The notes beneath the pieces were generated by a model that saw nothing but the letters and a program-made list of their open reading frames with translations, was not told the DNA's origin and did no database searches. The translations under genes were made by a program, and so were the position numbers. From JBBREP01 sp038202885 (GTDB lineage Bacteria > Actinomycetota > Acidimicrobiia > IMCC26256 > PALSA-610): a stretch of DNA of 64,000 nt. The DNA is taken from positions 7,418 to 71,417 of the forward strand of contig JBBREP010000011.1 in NCBI GenBank assembly GCA_038202885.1, given 5' to 3'. Position 1 is the stretch's first letter. Each line of letters begins with the position of its first letter. Positions 26,396 through 33,805 of this stretch are shown in pieces.

Positions 26396-28258
26396 CTACT
26401 GCGCGCCCCGTCGACGCCGGCCGCCGACTTCGACGAGCGCCTCGGCCAGCGTGTCATCGACACGAGTTCGGTCGAACGCGTCCAGCGACCCAGGTTCGCC
26501 AAAGCCGGCTCGGTCGATCGCGTCACCGACATCGGCGAGCTCCGGACGTTCGAGCGCCTCAGCCAGCGCGGCACCGAAGGCGCGCGGGGTTTCACCGCGT
26601 GCACGCGGTCGGCGGTGCCGTTCACCGATCACCTCGAGGCGAGCGAGCGCGCTCGACGGCCACGACAGCCGCGCCGCGCGCCGACGCTCGCGCCGGCGCG
26701 CCAACGGTCCGCGCAGCACGCTCGCGGCAGCGAACATGGCCCCGAGACCGACGAGCAGCGCGATTGCCAGCAGTACGTGGGTCCGCAGCCACTCAGTGGC
26801 GGTATGTGCCGATGGCGTGTCACCCGCGAGGGGCACGCGCGAGGTGGGGTCGAAGCCTTGCCATCCGATACCGGGGAAGTACACCTCGGTCCACGCGTGC
26901 GCATCGGCCTCGCGCACCGTGTAGCGACCCGTAAGCGCATCGGCGTCACCCGTCGCGTAGCCAGTAGCGATCCGCGCCGGCACGCCTTCGAGGCGGAGCA
27001 TCACGGTGAGAGTGCTCGCAATCTGTTCGCACCAGCCGCGGCGTGATTCGAATACGAAGTAGTCGACCGTGTCCGAAGCACTGCGTGGCGACAGCGGCGC
27101 GTCGAGCGAGTATTTGGTGTGCGTCGCGAGCCACCCGGTGATCGCCTGCACTTTGGCGTAACTCGTCGTCGCGCCCGCGGTGATCTGCACCGCGAGGCGC
27201 TGCAGGCGCGCGGTCGCGGTCGGCCGGGCCAAGTCGAGCTCGACCACGTTGCGCGGCACCGGGCCAGCGGGCGCAGCCCGCAAACGCTCGACGGTGGCAT
27301 CGGGGATCCTGCTGTCGACCGTGTAGGACGCGCCCTGTCCGAGAGCCTCGTCATGGCGCACGACGAGCGTCGCGTCGCCAAGTTGTCCGACGGCGCGGTC
27401 AGATCGCACCCGCACGGGCGTCGCCGCCGCAAACAGTTGCTGTGCGTACGGCGCACGGATCGTGAACGTCTGGCGGCTCGCGATCCCCCGTTCGGGCGCG
27501 GGATCTTCGGGCGACGGGATCACGCCGGCCCATCCGTCTCCTTCAGGGATCAAGCCGCTGATATCGACACCGCCGCGACGCGTCCAACTGTGGCCATCCC
27601 ACGCGTCGAAGGTTGTGCCGCGCCAGAATGCAGGCCGGTCAGCCTCGACCGTCATCACGATGCGATCCGACAAACGCGGCCGCACACGCGTGTCCATCGA
27701 ATCCGATGTCGACAGCATGTCGCGCGACACCGTGTCGGCCGACGCGTCGCCCGACGCGCCGTGGCGAACATCTTGATGCATCGCGGCCGCAACGAGCGGT
27801 GCAAACAACATCGCAAGGAGCGCGACACCGCCGATGACGATCCCAAGCACACCGGCAGTCCCGCGCCACATACGACCGCGCGGACCGAGCGACGTTTGCT
27901 CAGTGCCCGCGACATGCTCGGACAGCACGATCGTGGCCAGCGCGCTGACGAGGAAGACCAGCACGAGCCCGCCGTCGACCCCGGGCGCGCCGGCATGGCG
28001 CAGCAGCACGAACCCACCGGAACTCAACACGGCGAGCACTGCGACGTTCGTGGGGAACGACGGCAACGCACCCACGGTCAACAACGCGACCACGCCGCCC
28101 ACGACGAAACCGACCGGGCGCGGCACACCGGTGTGATCAGTGCCGAGTGTGATCGCGGCACCCATCGCCACCGCGAGCGACAGCGCAACGACGCCCCAGG
28201 GCCCGAACAAGCTGGCCCGATGCCGCGGGCCAGGGCGCACGGTCGGCCTCACGGGCAC
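26396..28258 (-). CDS. TgpA-type membrane transglutaminase-like protein
   Basis: A 620-aa membrane protein with about five N-terminal transmembrane segments (about 20-160), an outer region with a papain/transglutaminase-like domain, one more transmembrane helix (about 495-515) and a basic cytoplasmic tail. The catalytic triad is visible: C410 in RRGWCEQ, H454 in DAHAWTEVYF and D470 in WQGFDPT. The start overlaps DUF58 by 10 nt. With MoxR and DUF58 it forms a widespread module whose role in the cell envelope is not settled. Confidence 0.9.
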   Translation of the reverse strand: MPVRPTVRPGPRHRASLFGPWGVVALSLAVAMGAAITLGTDHTGVPRPVGFVVGGVVALLTVGALPSFPTNVAVLAVLSSGGFVLLRHAGAPGVDGGLVLVFLVSALATIVLSEHVAGTEQTSLGPRGRMWRGTAGVLGIVIGGVALLAMLFAPLVAAAMHQDVRHGASGDASADTVSRDMLSTSDSMDTRVRPRLSDRIVMTVEADRPAFWRGTTFDAWDGHSWTRRGGVDISGLIPEGDGWAGVIPSPEDPAPERGIASRQTFTIRAPYAQQLFAAATPVRVRSDRAVGQLGDATLVVRHDEALGQGASYTVDSRIPDATVERLRAAPAGPVPRNVVELDLARPTATARLQRLAVQITAGATTSYAKVQAITGWLATHTKYSLDAPLSPRSASDTVDYFVFESRRGWCEQIASTLTVMLRLEGVPARIATGYATGDADALTGRYTVREADAHAWTEVYFPGIGWQGFDPTSRVPLAGDTPSAHTATEWLRTHVLLAIALLVGLGAMFAAASVLRGPLARRRERRRAARLSWPSSALARLEVIGERHRRPRARGETPRAFGAALAEALERPELADVGDAIDRAGFGEPGSLDAFDRTRVDDTLAEALVEVGGRRRRGAQ

Positions 28259-29265
28259 ACCACCTCGATCGGCCAGCCCGGCGGCGGCTCGGGCGGCGCC
28301 CCGGGCACCGCCGCAGCGAGCACGCGCCCTACGTCACGAGAACACGCCACAAACGTGGTGCGCGCCGCGCCGTCGAACGTGAGCAGGCAACACGCGGCGC
28401 CTTCGGCGAGCACGAGCTCCGCAATCCCCTGCGCCCGGGCCGCAGCCGCTTCGACCGCAGCACGTGAGCCACCCCGAAGGTCGACGACAATCGCCAGACC
28501 GACCAACGCGGGAGGGTCGAAGTCGCGCACGACGATCTCGCCGCGGCGGGCACTCGACGGCCAGTGGATGTGGCGAGTCGTGTCGCCCGACACGTACGGG
28601 CGGACTGAGCGCACTGCGTCGGCGGCGGCATACGACAGCGCCGCGGGCACCGGGCCGTGGGGCGCGCTCGTGAGACGCGAAAGCTCGATTGCACTGCGTA
28701 TGCCGCGCGGCGCCACGTAGAGCGGCGACGGAAGCATGGCGACCAACACCCTCCGGCGCGTGAACACTGCAAGCGGGGCGTTGGTCTTGACCTCGACGCG
28801 CACTCGTCGATACACACCGCGGTGCGTCGGCCGCTGGACGATGGTGCCCGACGCCGGCAACTCGGCGCGCAACCACGGTGTCGGCGGATCGAGCACCCGC
28901 AGCTGCACGTCGTGTGCATGACCGGACACCACGATGTCGATCGCGACGCGCGCCCCCACGACCGCGTCCAGCGGTGTGTGCACTTCGATCGCGACGCGCC
29001 GCAGCGCGAGGATTGGCCATACGACGCCGACGAACATGACGGCAAACGCAGTCGCGCCGACGATCACAAGCGGGCTGCGGTCGTCGGCGAACCCTTGGCG
29101 CAACGCGTACAAGCCGAACGCGCCCCACACCACAGCCATCGCGGTGAACTCGCCCGGCCCGGCCTGCATCGCTCGGACTGGCCGCGCGGGCGGGACGGGC
29201 AGTGTGAGCTTGCCGCGCTCGTCGCTGGGCTGCTCGGCGCGAGTGTCGGCCACGATGTCGGCCAT
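28249..29265 (-). CDS. DUF58 domain membrane protein
   Basis: 338 aa with two N-terminal transmembrane helices (about 40-90) and a C-terminal DUF58 domain marked by VRPYVSGDTTRHIHWPSSAR and VVRDFDPP, a von Willebrand A-like fold. It starts right after the moxR stop and overlaps the transglutaminase gene, so the three are one unit. Confidence 0.9.
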   Translation of the reverse strand: MADIVADTRAEQPSDERGKLTLPVPPARPVRAMQAGPGEFTAMAVVWGAFGLYALRQGFADDRSPLVIVGATAFAVMFVGVVWPILALRRVAIEVHTPLDAVVGARVAIDIVVSGHAHDVQLRVLDPPTPWLRAELPASGTIVQRPTHRGVYRRVRVEVKTNAPLAVFTRRRVLVAMLPSPLYVAPRGIRSAIELSRLTSAPHGPVPAALSYAAADAVRSVRPYVSGDTTRHIHWPSSARRGEIVVRDFDPPALVGLAIVVDLRGGSRAAVEAAAARAQGIAELVLAEGAACCLLTFDGAARTTFVACSRDVGRVLAAAVPGAPPEPPPGWPIEVVCP

Positions 29266-30258
29266 TCAGGGGCGCGGCACAGCGACGCGCTCGAGCACCT
29301 CGGCCACGATCTGCGCGCCCTGGTCGAGGTCGCTCCCACGGTCGAGGGTGAGCCGATGTGCGAGCGCCGGTGCAGCAACGCCTTGGACGTCGTCCGGCGA
29401 CACGTGCACGCGGCCGCTGACGAGCGCGTGGGCGCGCGCCATGTGCAGCAAACCCTTGGTGGCGCGCGGCGACGCGCCGAGCGCGACACCAGGTTGGCGG
29501 CGTGTCGCCGCCGCAATGTCGAGGATGTATTCCACCAGCGCGGGGGCCACGTACACGTTGCGCACCGCAGCCATCCCTTCAAGGATGCCTTCCGGTGTGG
29601 TGACCGCACGCAGTTCGCCGAGCACGTCGGAGCCGCCCGTGCCGCGCAGGATCTCGCGTTCCGCGTCGCGCCCGGGCACCCCGAGCGTGAGCACCAGGCC
29701 AAAGCGGTCGAGTTGGCTCTCGGGAAGCGCGAAGGTTCCGGCGGAACCGAAGGGGTTCTGCGTGGCGATGCAACAGAACGGTTCGGGGAGGTTGTAGGTG
29801 GCACCGTCGACCGTCACCTGATGCTCTTCAAGCGGTTCGAGCAACGCCGACTGGGTGCGCGGCGACGCGCGGTTCAGCTCGTCGACCAGGAGCACGTTCG
29901 CGAACACCGGCCCCGGGCGGAACTGCCACTCGCCCGTCGACGGCGTGTACACCGTGGTGCCAGTGAGATCCGACGGCAACAAGTCGGGCGTGCACTGGAC
30001 ACGGCGGAAGCGGCCGCCGCACACGGCGGCGAGGCTGCGCGCCAGCAGCGTCTTGCCCGTCCCCGGAGTGTCTTCGACGAGGAGGTGGTTGCCCGACAAC
30101 AGCGCAACGACGGCGAGGCGTACAGCAGTGTCCTTGCCGCGCAACGCGCGCCCGACCTCGGCTGTGAGCGCGCCCGCGAGGGCAACGGCGTCATCCGCCG
30201 ATTCCGCTCCAACTGGTTGCAGGTGCATCGCGGCTCCGCGTCGAGGGCGCAATGCCAT
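29266..30258 (-). CDS. MoxR-family AAA+ ATPase
   Basis: Chaperone-like ATPase that acts with DUF58/VWA proteins. The 330 aa show Walker A EDTPGTGKT (62-70), Walker B VLLVDELNRA (about 122-131), sensor I ATQNPFG and the arginine-finger region LDRFGL. ATG 30258 is used; a start at Met11 is also possible. Confidence 0.93.
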   Translation of the reverse strand: MALRPRRGAAMHLQPVGAESADDAVALAGALTAEVGRALRGKDTAVRLAVVALLSGNHLLVEDTPGTGKTLLARSLAAVCGGRFRRVQCTPDLLPSDLTGTTVYTPSTGEWQFRPGPVFANVLLVDELNRASPRTQSALLEPLEEHQVTVDGATYNLPEPFCCIATQNPFGSAGTFALPESQLDRFGLVLTLGVPGRDAEREILRGTGGSDVLGELRAVTTPEGILEGMAAVRNVYVAPALVEYILDIAAATRRQPGVALGASPRATKGLLHMARAHALVSGRVHVSPDDVQGVAAPALAHRLTLDRGSDLDQGAQIVAEVLERVAVPRP

Positions 30259-30318
30259 GGTACGACGGCATGTGCCACCGTGTCCGGTAGGGGTATCAGG
30301 GTCTCACAGGAACCGGTG

Positions 30319-30849
30319 TCACTCCATGCCACCGGTCGGCATCGTGCCCAATGCCACGTCGACCAGCTCGCTGAAGAACCAGGTGAGCAACGTATAGACC
30401 TCGATCCCGAACCGCCGCGGGTCGTCGTCGTCGACATCGCCGGGCTCAAGGTCTTCGGTCATGCCGACCGCCACGCCGATGGCCAGACGCGCGTCGTTCA
30501 GCACACCCATCCACTCGTGGACGGCCTCGTCGGTGAGTTCGAGCGTACGCACCGAGTTGCCCCGCGCCACGGCCTCGACCGATTCGAGCATCGCGGTGAC
30601 ACGATCAAGGCGGATTCGCAAAAGGTCGGCGTGGACGAGCGCTGCGTATTCGCGTTCTCGCATTTCCTCGGTGGGGTCGAGATACGCCTGCGGGAACAGG
30701 CGCCCCATCACCGGTCCGTCGTCGGGCTCGGTCAGTGCGGTGCGCAGCTCACCGCCGATCTGCAGCAACAGCGCCGCTTCGTCGGGGCGCAAGCGCACTG
30801 TGACCACACCGTCGCGGCGACGCGTGAACCACTGATAGCGGCGAGGCAT
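30319..30849 (-). CDS. DUF2017 family protein
   Basis: A 176-aa actinobacterial protein regularly found after clpS. Segments such as LRPDEAALLLQIGGEL, GRLFPQAYLDPTEEM and EVYTLLTWFFSELVD match the family. Its function is unknown; the one-base overlap with clpS (TGATG) suggests a role linked to ClpS or the Clp protease. Confidence 0.85.
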   Translation of the reverse strand: MPRRYQWFTRRRDGVVTVRLRPDEAALLLQIGGELRTALTEPDDGPVMGRLFPQAYLDPTEEMREREYAALVHADLLRIRLDRVTAMLESVEAVARGNSVRTLELTDEAVHEWMGVLNDARLAIGVAVGMTEDLEPGDVDDDDPRRFGIEVYTLLTWFFSELVDVALGTMPTGGME

Positions 30850-31157
30850 CAGCGGTCCTGCTGGAGCGTCGCCCAGAGTCCGTGCGCATGCAAACGCGAC
30901 ACGTCGCCCTCCGCTTCGGGGCGCGTCCCGTTCGCGACGACCGCCTTACCCTCGGTGTGTACCTGGAGCATCAATTGGTCGGCCTTGGCGCGCGAATAGC
31001 CAAACAGCTTTTGCAACACGAACGTGACGTAGCTCATCAGGTTGACTGGATCGTTCCACACGATCACGACCCACGGCGCGTCGGTGTCGACGACGTCTTC
31101 GGTGTGCTCGTCGGTGTCGCTCTTGCGGATGGTGTCCGGCGCAACATCGGGCGCCAT
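30849..31157 (-). CDS. clpS: ATP-dependent Clp protease adaptor ClpS
   Basis: N-end-rule adaptor that delivers substrates to ClpC/ClpA. The core WVVIVWNDPVNLMSYVTFV and the LMLQVHTEGKAVV helix with GLWATLQ at the end are classic ClpS. ATG 31157 gives 102 aa, the normal length; a GTG at 31196 would add 13 residues. Confidence 0.94.
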   Translation of the reverse strand: MAPDVAPDTIRKSDTDEHTEDVVDTDAPWVVIVWNDPVNLMSYVTFVLQKLFGYSRAKADQLMLQVHTEGKAVVANGTRPEAEGDVSRLHAHGLWATLQQDR

Positions 31158-31203
31158 CACCGTCGCGACCCACGTGGCGCACTTCTGCGGGCTCACGTGA
31201 GAC

Positions 31204-31614
31204 TCACTGGGGGCTCACTGGGGCACGAACCGCTTCTGCGATGCGAGCGAGCAGACCGTTCACGAAGCGACCGGAATCCTTGGTCGAGTACTGCTTCGCG
31301 AGCTCGACTGCCTCGTTGATCACCACGCCGGTCCCGAGCTCTGGTTCGTAGCAGAGTTCGAACGTTGCGATCCGGAGCAACGCCCGGTCGATCGCCGGCA
31401 TGCGCTCGATCGTCCAATGGGTCGAGTACGTGGCGAGCAGCGTGTCGATCTCGTCGCGATGCTCGGCGACACCGCGCGCGAGCAGTTCGGCGTAGGTGTC
31501 GGGGCGAACGGGAAGGGCAGCGACAAGATCGTCGATGCTCAGGCCGCGAACCTCACGTTCGTACTCCAGGCTGAGGGCCCGTTCTCTCGCCTCACGGCGC
31601 GTTGCAGCAACCAC
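31204..31614 (-). CDS. nusB: transcription antitermination factor NusB
   Basis: RNA-binding partner of NusE in rRNA antitermination. The 136-aa all-helical protein has REARERALSLEYE at the N-terminus and the family pair IERMPAIDRALLRIATFE and VINEAVELAKQYSTKDSGRF. The efp-nusB order is common in bacteria. Confidence 0.95.
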   Translation of the reverse strand: MVAATRREARERALSLEYEREVRGLSIDDLVAALPVRPDTYAELLARGVAEHRDEIDTLLATYSTHWTIERMPAIDRALLRIATFELCYEPELGTGVVINEAVELAKQYSTKDSGRFVNGLLARIAEAVRAPVSPQ

Positions 31615-31628
31615 GAAACAGCGCCCGG

Positions 31629-32189
31629 CTACGCGCGGCTGAGATACTCGCCGGAGCGAGTGTCGACCTTGATGCGCTCGCCCAGTTCAACGAACAGCGG
31701 CACCTGCACCACGAGCCCGGTCGCGAGTTTCGCCGGCTTACGAGCGCCGCTCACGCGGTCGCCTTGCACCCCGGGCTCGGTCTCGACGATCTCGAGTTCG
31801 ACCGCGGCGGGGAGCTCCACGCCGATGATCTCATCGTTGTACATCGGCAGCACTACCGTGTCGCCGTCGGTGAGATAGTTGACGGCGTCGCCGAGCGTGG
31901 CGCTCGGCACGTTGATCTGGTCGTACGTCTCGTTGTCCATGAACACGATGTCGTCGCCTTCGCGATACAGGCACTGCATCTCACGCTTGTCGATCTGCGC
32001 GAACCCGACCTTCTCGTCGGCTCGGAACGTGCGATCAAGCACGGCGCCAGTGCGCGCGTTCTTCAACTTCGTCCGCACGAACGCGCCGCCCTTGCCCGGC
32101 TTCACGTGTTGGAATTCGACAACCGTCATGAGTCCCTCGGGCAGATTGAGGGTCATACCGTTCTTCAACTCGTTCGTAGAGATACTCAC
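31629..32189 (-). CDS. efp: translation elongation factor P
   Basis: Rescues ribosomes stalled at polyproline stretches. The 186 aa form the three beta-barrel domains; the tip loop KPGKGGAF has the modifiable Lys at position 33. Several proteins in this window are Pro-rich (for example the PEPEP linker of aroB), which fits a need for EF-P. The start is GTG 32189, 8 nt after pepQ. Confidence 0.96.
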   Translation of the reverse strand: MSISTNELKNGMTLNLPEGLMTVVEFQHVKPGKGGAFVRTKLKNARTGAVLDRTFRADEKVGFAQIDKREMQCLYREGDDIVFMDNETYDQINVPSATLGDAVNYLTDGDTVVLPMYNDEIIGVELPAAVELEIVETEPGVQGDRVSGARKPAKLATGLVVQVPLFVELGERIKVDTRSGEYLSRA

Positions 32190-32196
32190 CGATGGC

Positions 32197-33342
32197 TCAC
32201 AAGACGAGATCCTTGGGCGTATTGGTCAGGACGTCGGCGCCATCAGCGCCCACGACGACGGTGTCCTCGATGCGGACGCCGCCGACGCCGGCAAGGTACA
32301 CACCGGGCTCGACGGTCACGACGTCGCGCCGAGCCACGGTACCAGAGGCTCCCCGCGCCACCCGAGGTGCCTCGTGGATTTCGATGCCCACACCGTGCCC
32401 CGTCCCGTGCGAGAACAGGTCGCCCCAACCGGCGTCGCTGATGATGTCGCGACACGCGGCGTCGATCGCAACAAGATCAGCGCCTTCGCGCACGACCGCG
32501 CGGCCGGCACGCTGCGCCGAGAGCACCACGTCGTAGAGGTGACGCGCGTCACTCCCGGGATCACCGACACTCACGGTGCGCGTCATGTCGGAGCAGTAGC
32601 CGTCGACAATGCAGCCGAAGTCGCATACGACGAGCTCGTTGCGTTCGATCACCCGGCCACTCGGCCGCGCGTGCGGCTTGGCGCCGTTCGGGCCCGAGGC
32701 AATGATCGGGTCGAAGCTGTTGCCACTCGCGCCGCGTTCGCGCATCGCGAATTCGAGCGCCAACGCAAAGTCGCGTTCGGTGATACCGGTGGCGAGTCGC
32801 GGCAACAACGACATGAAGGCGTCATCGGCGATCGCACATGCCGCGCGAATGCGATCGATCTCACCGTCGTCTTTGCATCGCCGGAGGTCCTCGACGAGCG
32901 GGCCCGCCGGGACGATGTCACGCGTGGGCGCCGCATCGGTAAATCGAGCCAAGAACTGCCGTTGTTGGGCCCACGTCACGCCGTGTGCTTCCAAGCCGAC
33001 TCGCGATACGCCCTCGGCGTCCAAGGTGTCGGCGAGCACATCAAGTTGTTCGCTCGCGACGGTCCGTACCTCGATGCGAGCGTCGACGCCCGCGGCGGCC
33101 AATTGCTCCTGCGATTGCTCGGTGTAACGGCCGTCGGTGACGAACGTCGCGCTGTCGGCGCTCACGAGCAACATCGCCGCGCTCCCCGTGAACCCGGAGA
33201 GGTAGCGGACGTTCGGCAAACGCGTGACGAGCAACGCGTCAAGCTCCTCGGCATGAAGGCGCCGGCGCAACGCAGGAACGCGGCCCGCGAGTTCGAGCGG
33301 AGCGAGCCCATCGACATCGAGCAGCACAGGAGTTGTCGTCAT
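32197..33342 (-). CDS. pepQ: Xaa-Pro aminopeptidase/dipeptidase (M24 family)
   Basis: Metallopeptidase of the pita-bread fold, 381 aa. The N-terminal creatinase-like domain (about 1-130) is followed by the catalytic domain with VCDFGCIVDGYCSDMTRT (two metal Asp), FSHGTGHGVGIEIHE (metal His) and VTVEPGVY (metal Glu). ATG 33342 is chosen; the frame extends upstream into aroQ without family similarity. Confidence 0.92.
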   Translation of the reverse strand: MTTTPVLLDVDGLAPLELAGRVPALRRRLHAEELDALLVTRLPNVRYLSGFTGSAAMLLVSADSATFVTDGRYTEQSQEQLAAAGVDARIEVRTVASEQLDVLADTLDAEGVSRVGLEAHGVTWAQQRQFLARFTDAAPTRDIVPAGPLVEDLRRCKDDGEIDRIRAACAIADDAFMSLLPRLATGITERDFALALEFAMRERGASGNSFDPIIASGPNGAKPHARPSGRVIERNELVVCDFGCIVDGYCSDMTRTVSVGDPGSDARHLYDVVLSAQRAGRAVVREGADLVAIDAACRDIISDAGWGDLFSHGTGHGVGIEIHEAPRVARGASGTVARRDVVTVEPGVYLAGVGGVRIEDTVVVGADGADVLTNTPKDLVL

Positions 33343-33350
33343 CGTGAACC

Positions 33351-33788
33351 TCAGCCTTCGATCAATGCGCTCGCGGCACGAATCGCGAGGTCGTATCCAG
33401 TGGCACCAAGGCCGGAGATCACACCCGTAGCCACCGGTGAGACTACCGACGTGTGGCGCCATTCCTCGCGTCGATGCGTGTTCGACAAATGCAATTCAAC
33501 GATGGGTCCGTCGAACGCGGCGAGCGCATCGGCGATGCTTCTCGCGTAGTGCGTCAGCGCCCCAGGATTGATGACGATGACCGCGCACCTGCCGCGCGCG
33601 CGGTGGATGGCATCGATCAAGGGCGCTTCACCGTTCGCCTGCAGGTGCTCGATCACGTGACCGCGTTCGGCGGCACATTTCGTCGCGATGACAACGAGGT
33701 CATCGAGCGTGGTTGCGCCGTAGATCTCAGGTTCGCGGTCGCCGAGCAGATTCAGATTCGGTCCCGAAAGCAGCAGGATCGTCGCCAT
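33351..33788 (-). CDS. aroQ: 3-dehydroquinate dehydratase, type II
   Basis: Third shikimate step. The 145-aa flavodoxin-like protein shows LSGPNLNLLGDREPEIYG (catalytic Tyr in the YG pair), VINPGALTHYA and VELHLSNTHRREEWRH. It starts 17 nt after aroB and is followed directly by pepQ. Confidence 0.96.
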   Translation of the reverse strand: MATILLLSGPNLNLLGDREPEIYGATTLDDLVVIATKCAAERGHVIEHLQANGEAPLIDAIHRARGRCAVIVINPGALTHYARSIADALAAFDGPIVELHLSNTHRREEWRHTSVVSPVATGVISGLGATGYDLAIRAASALIEG

Positions 33789-33805
33789 CACAGTCCTCGT
33801 CGTTC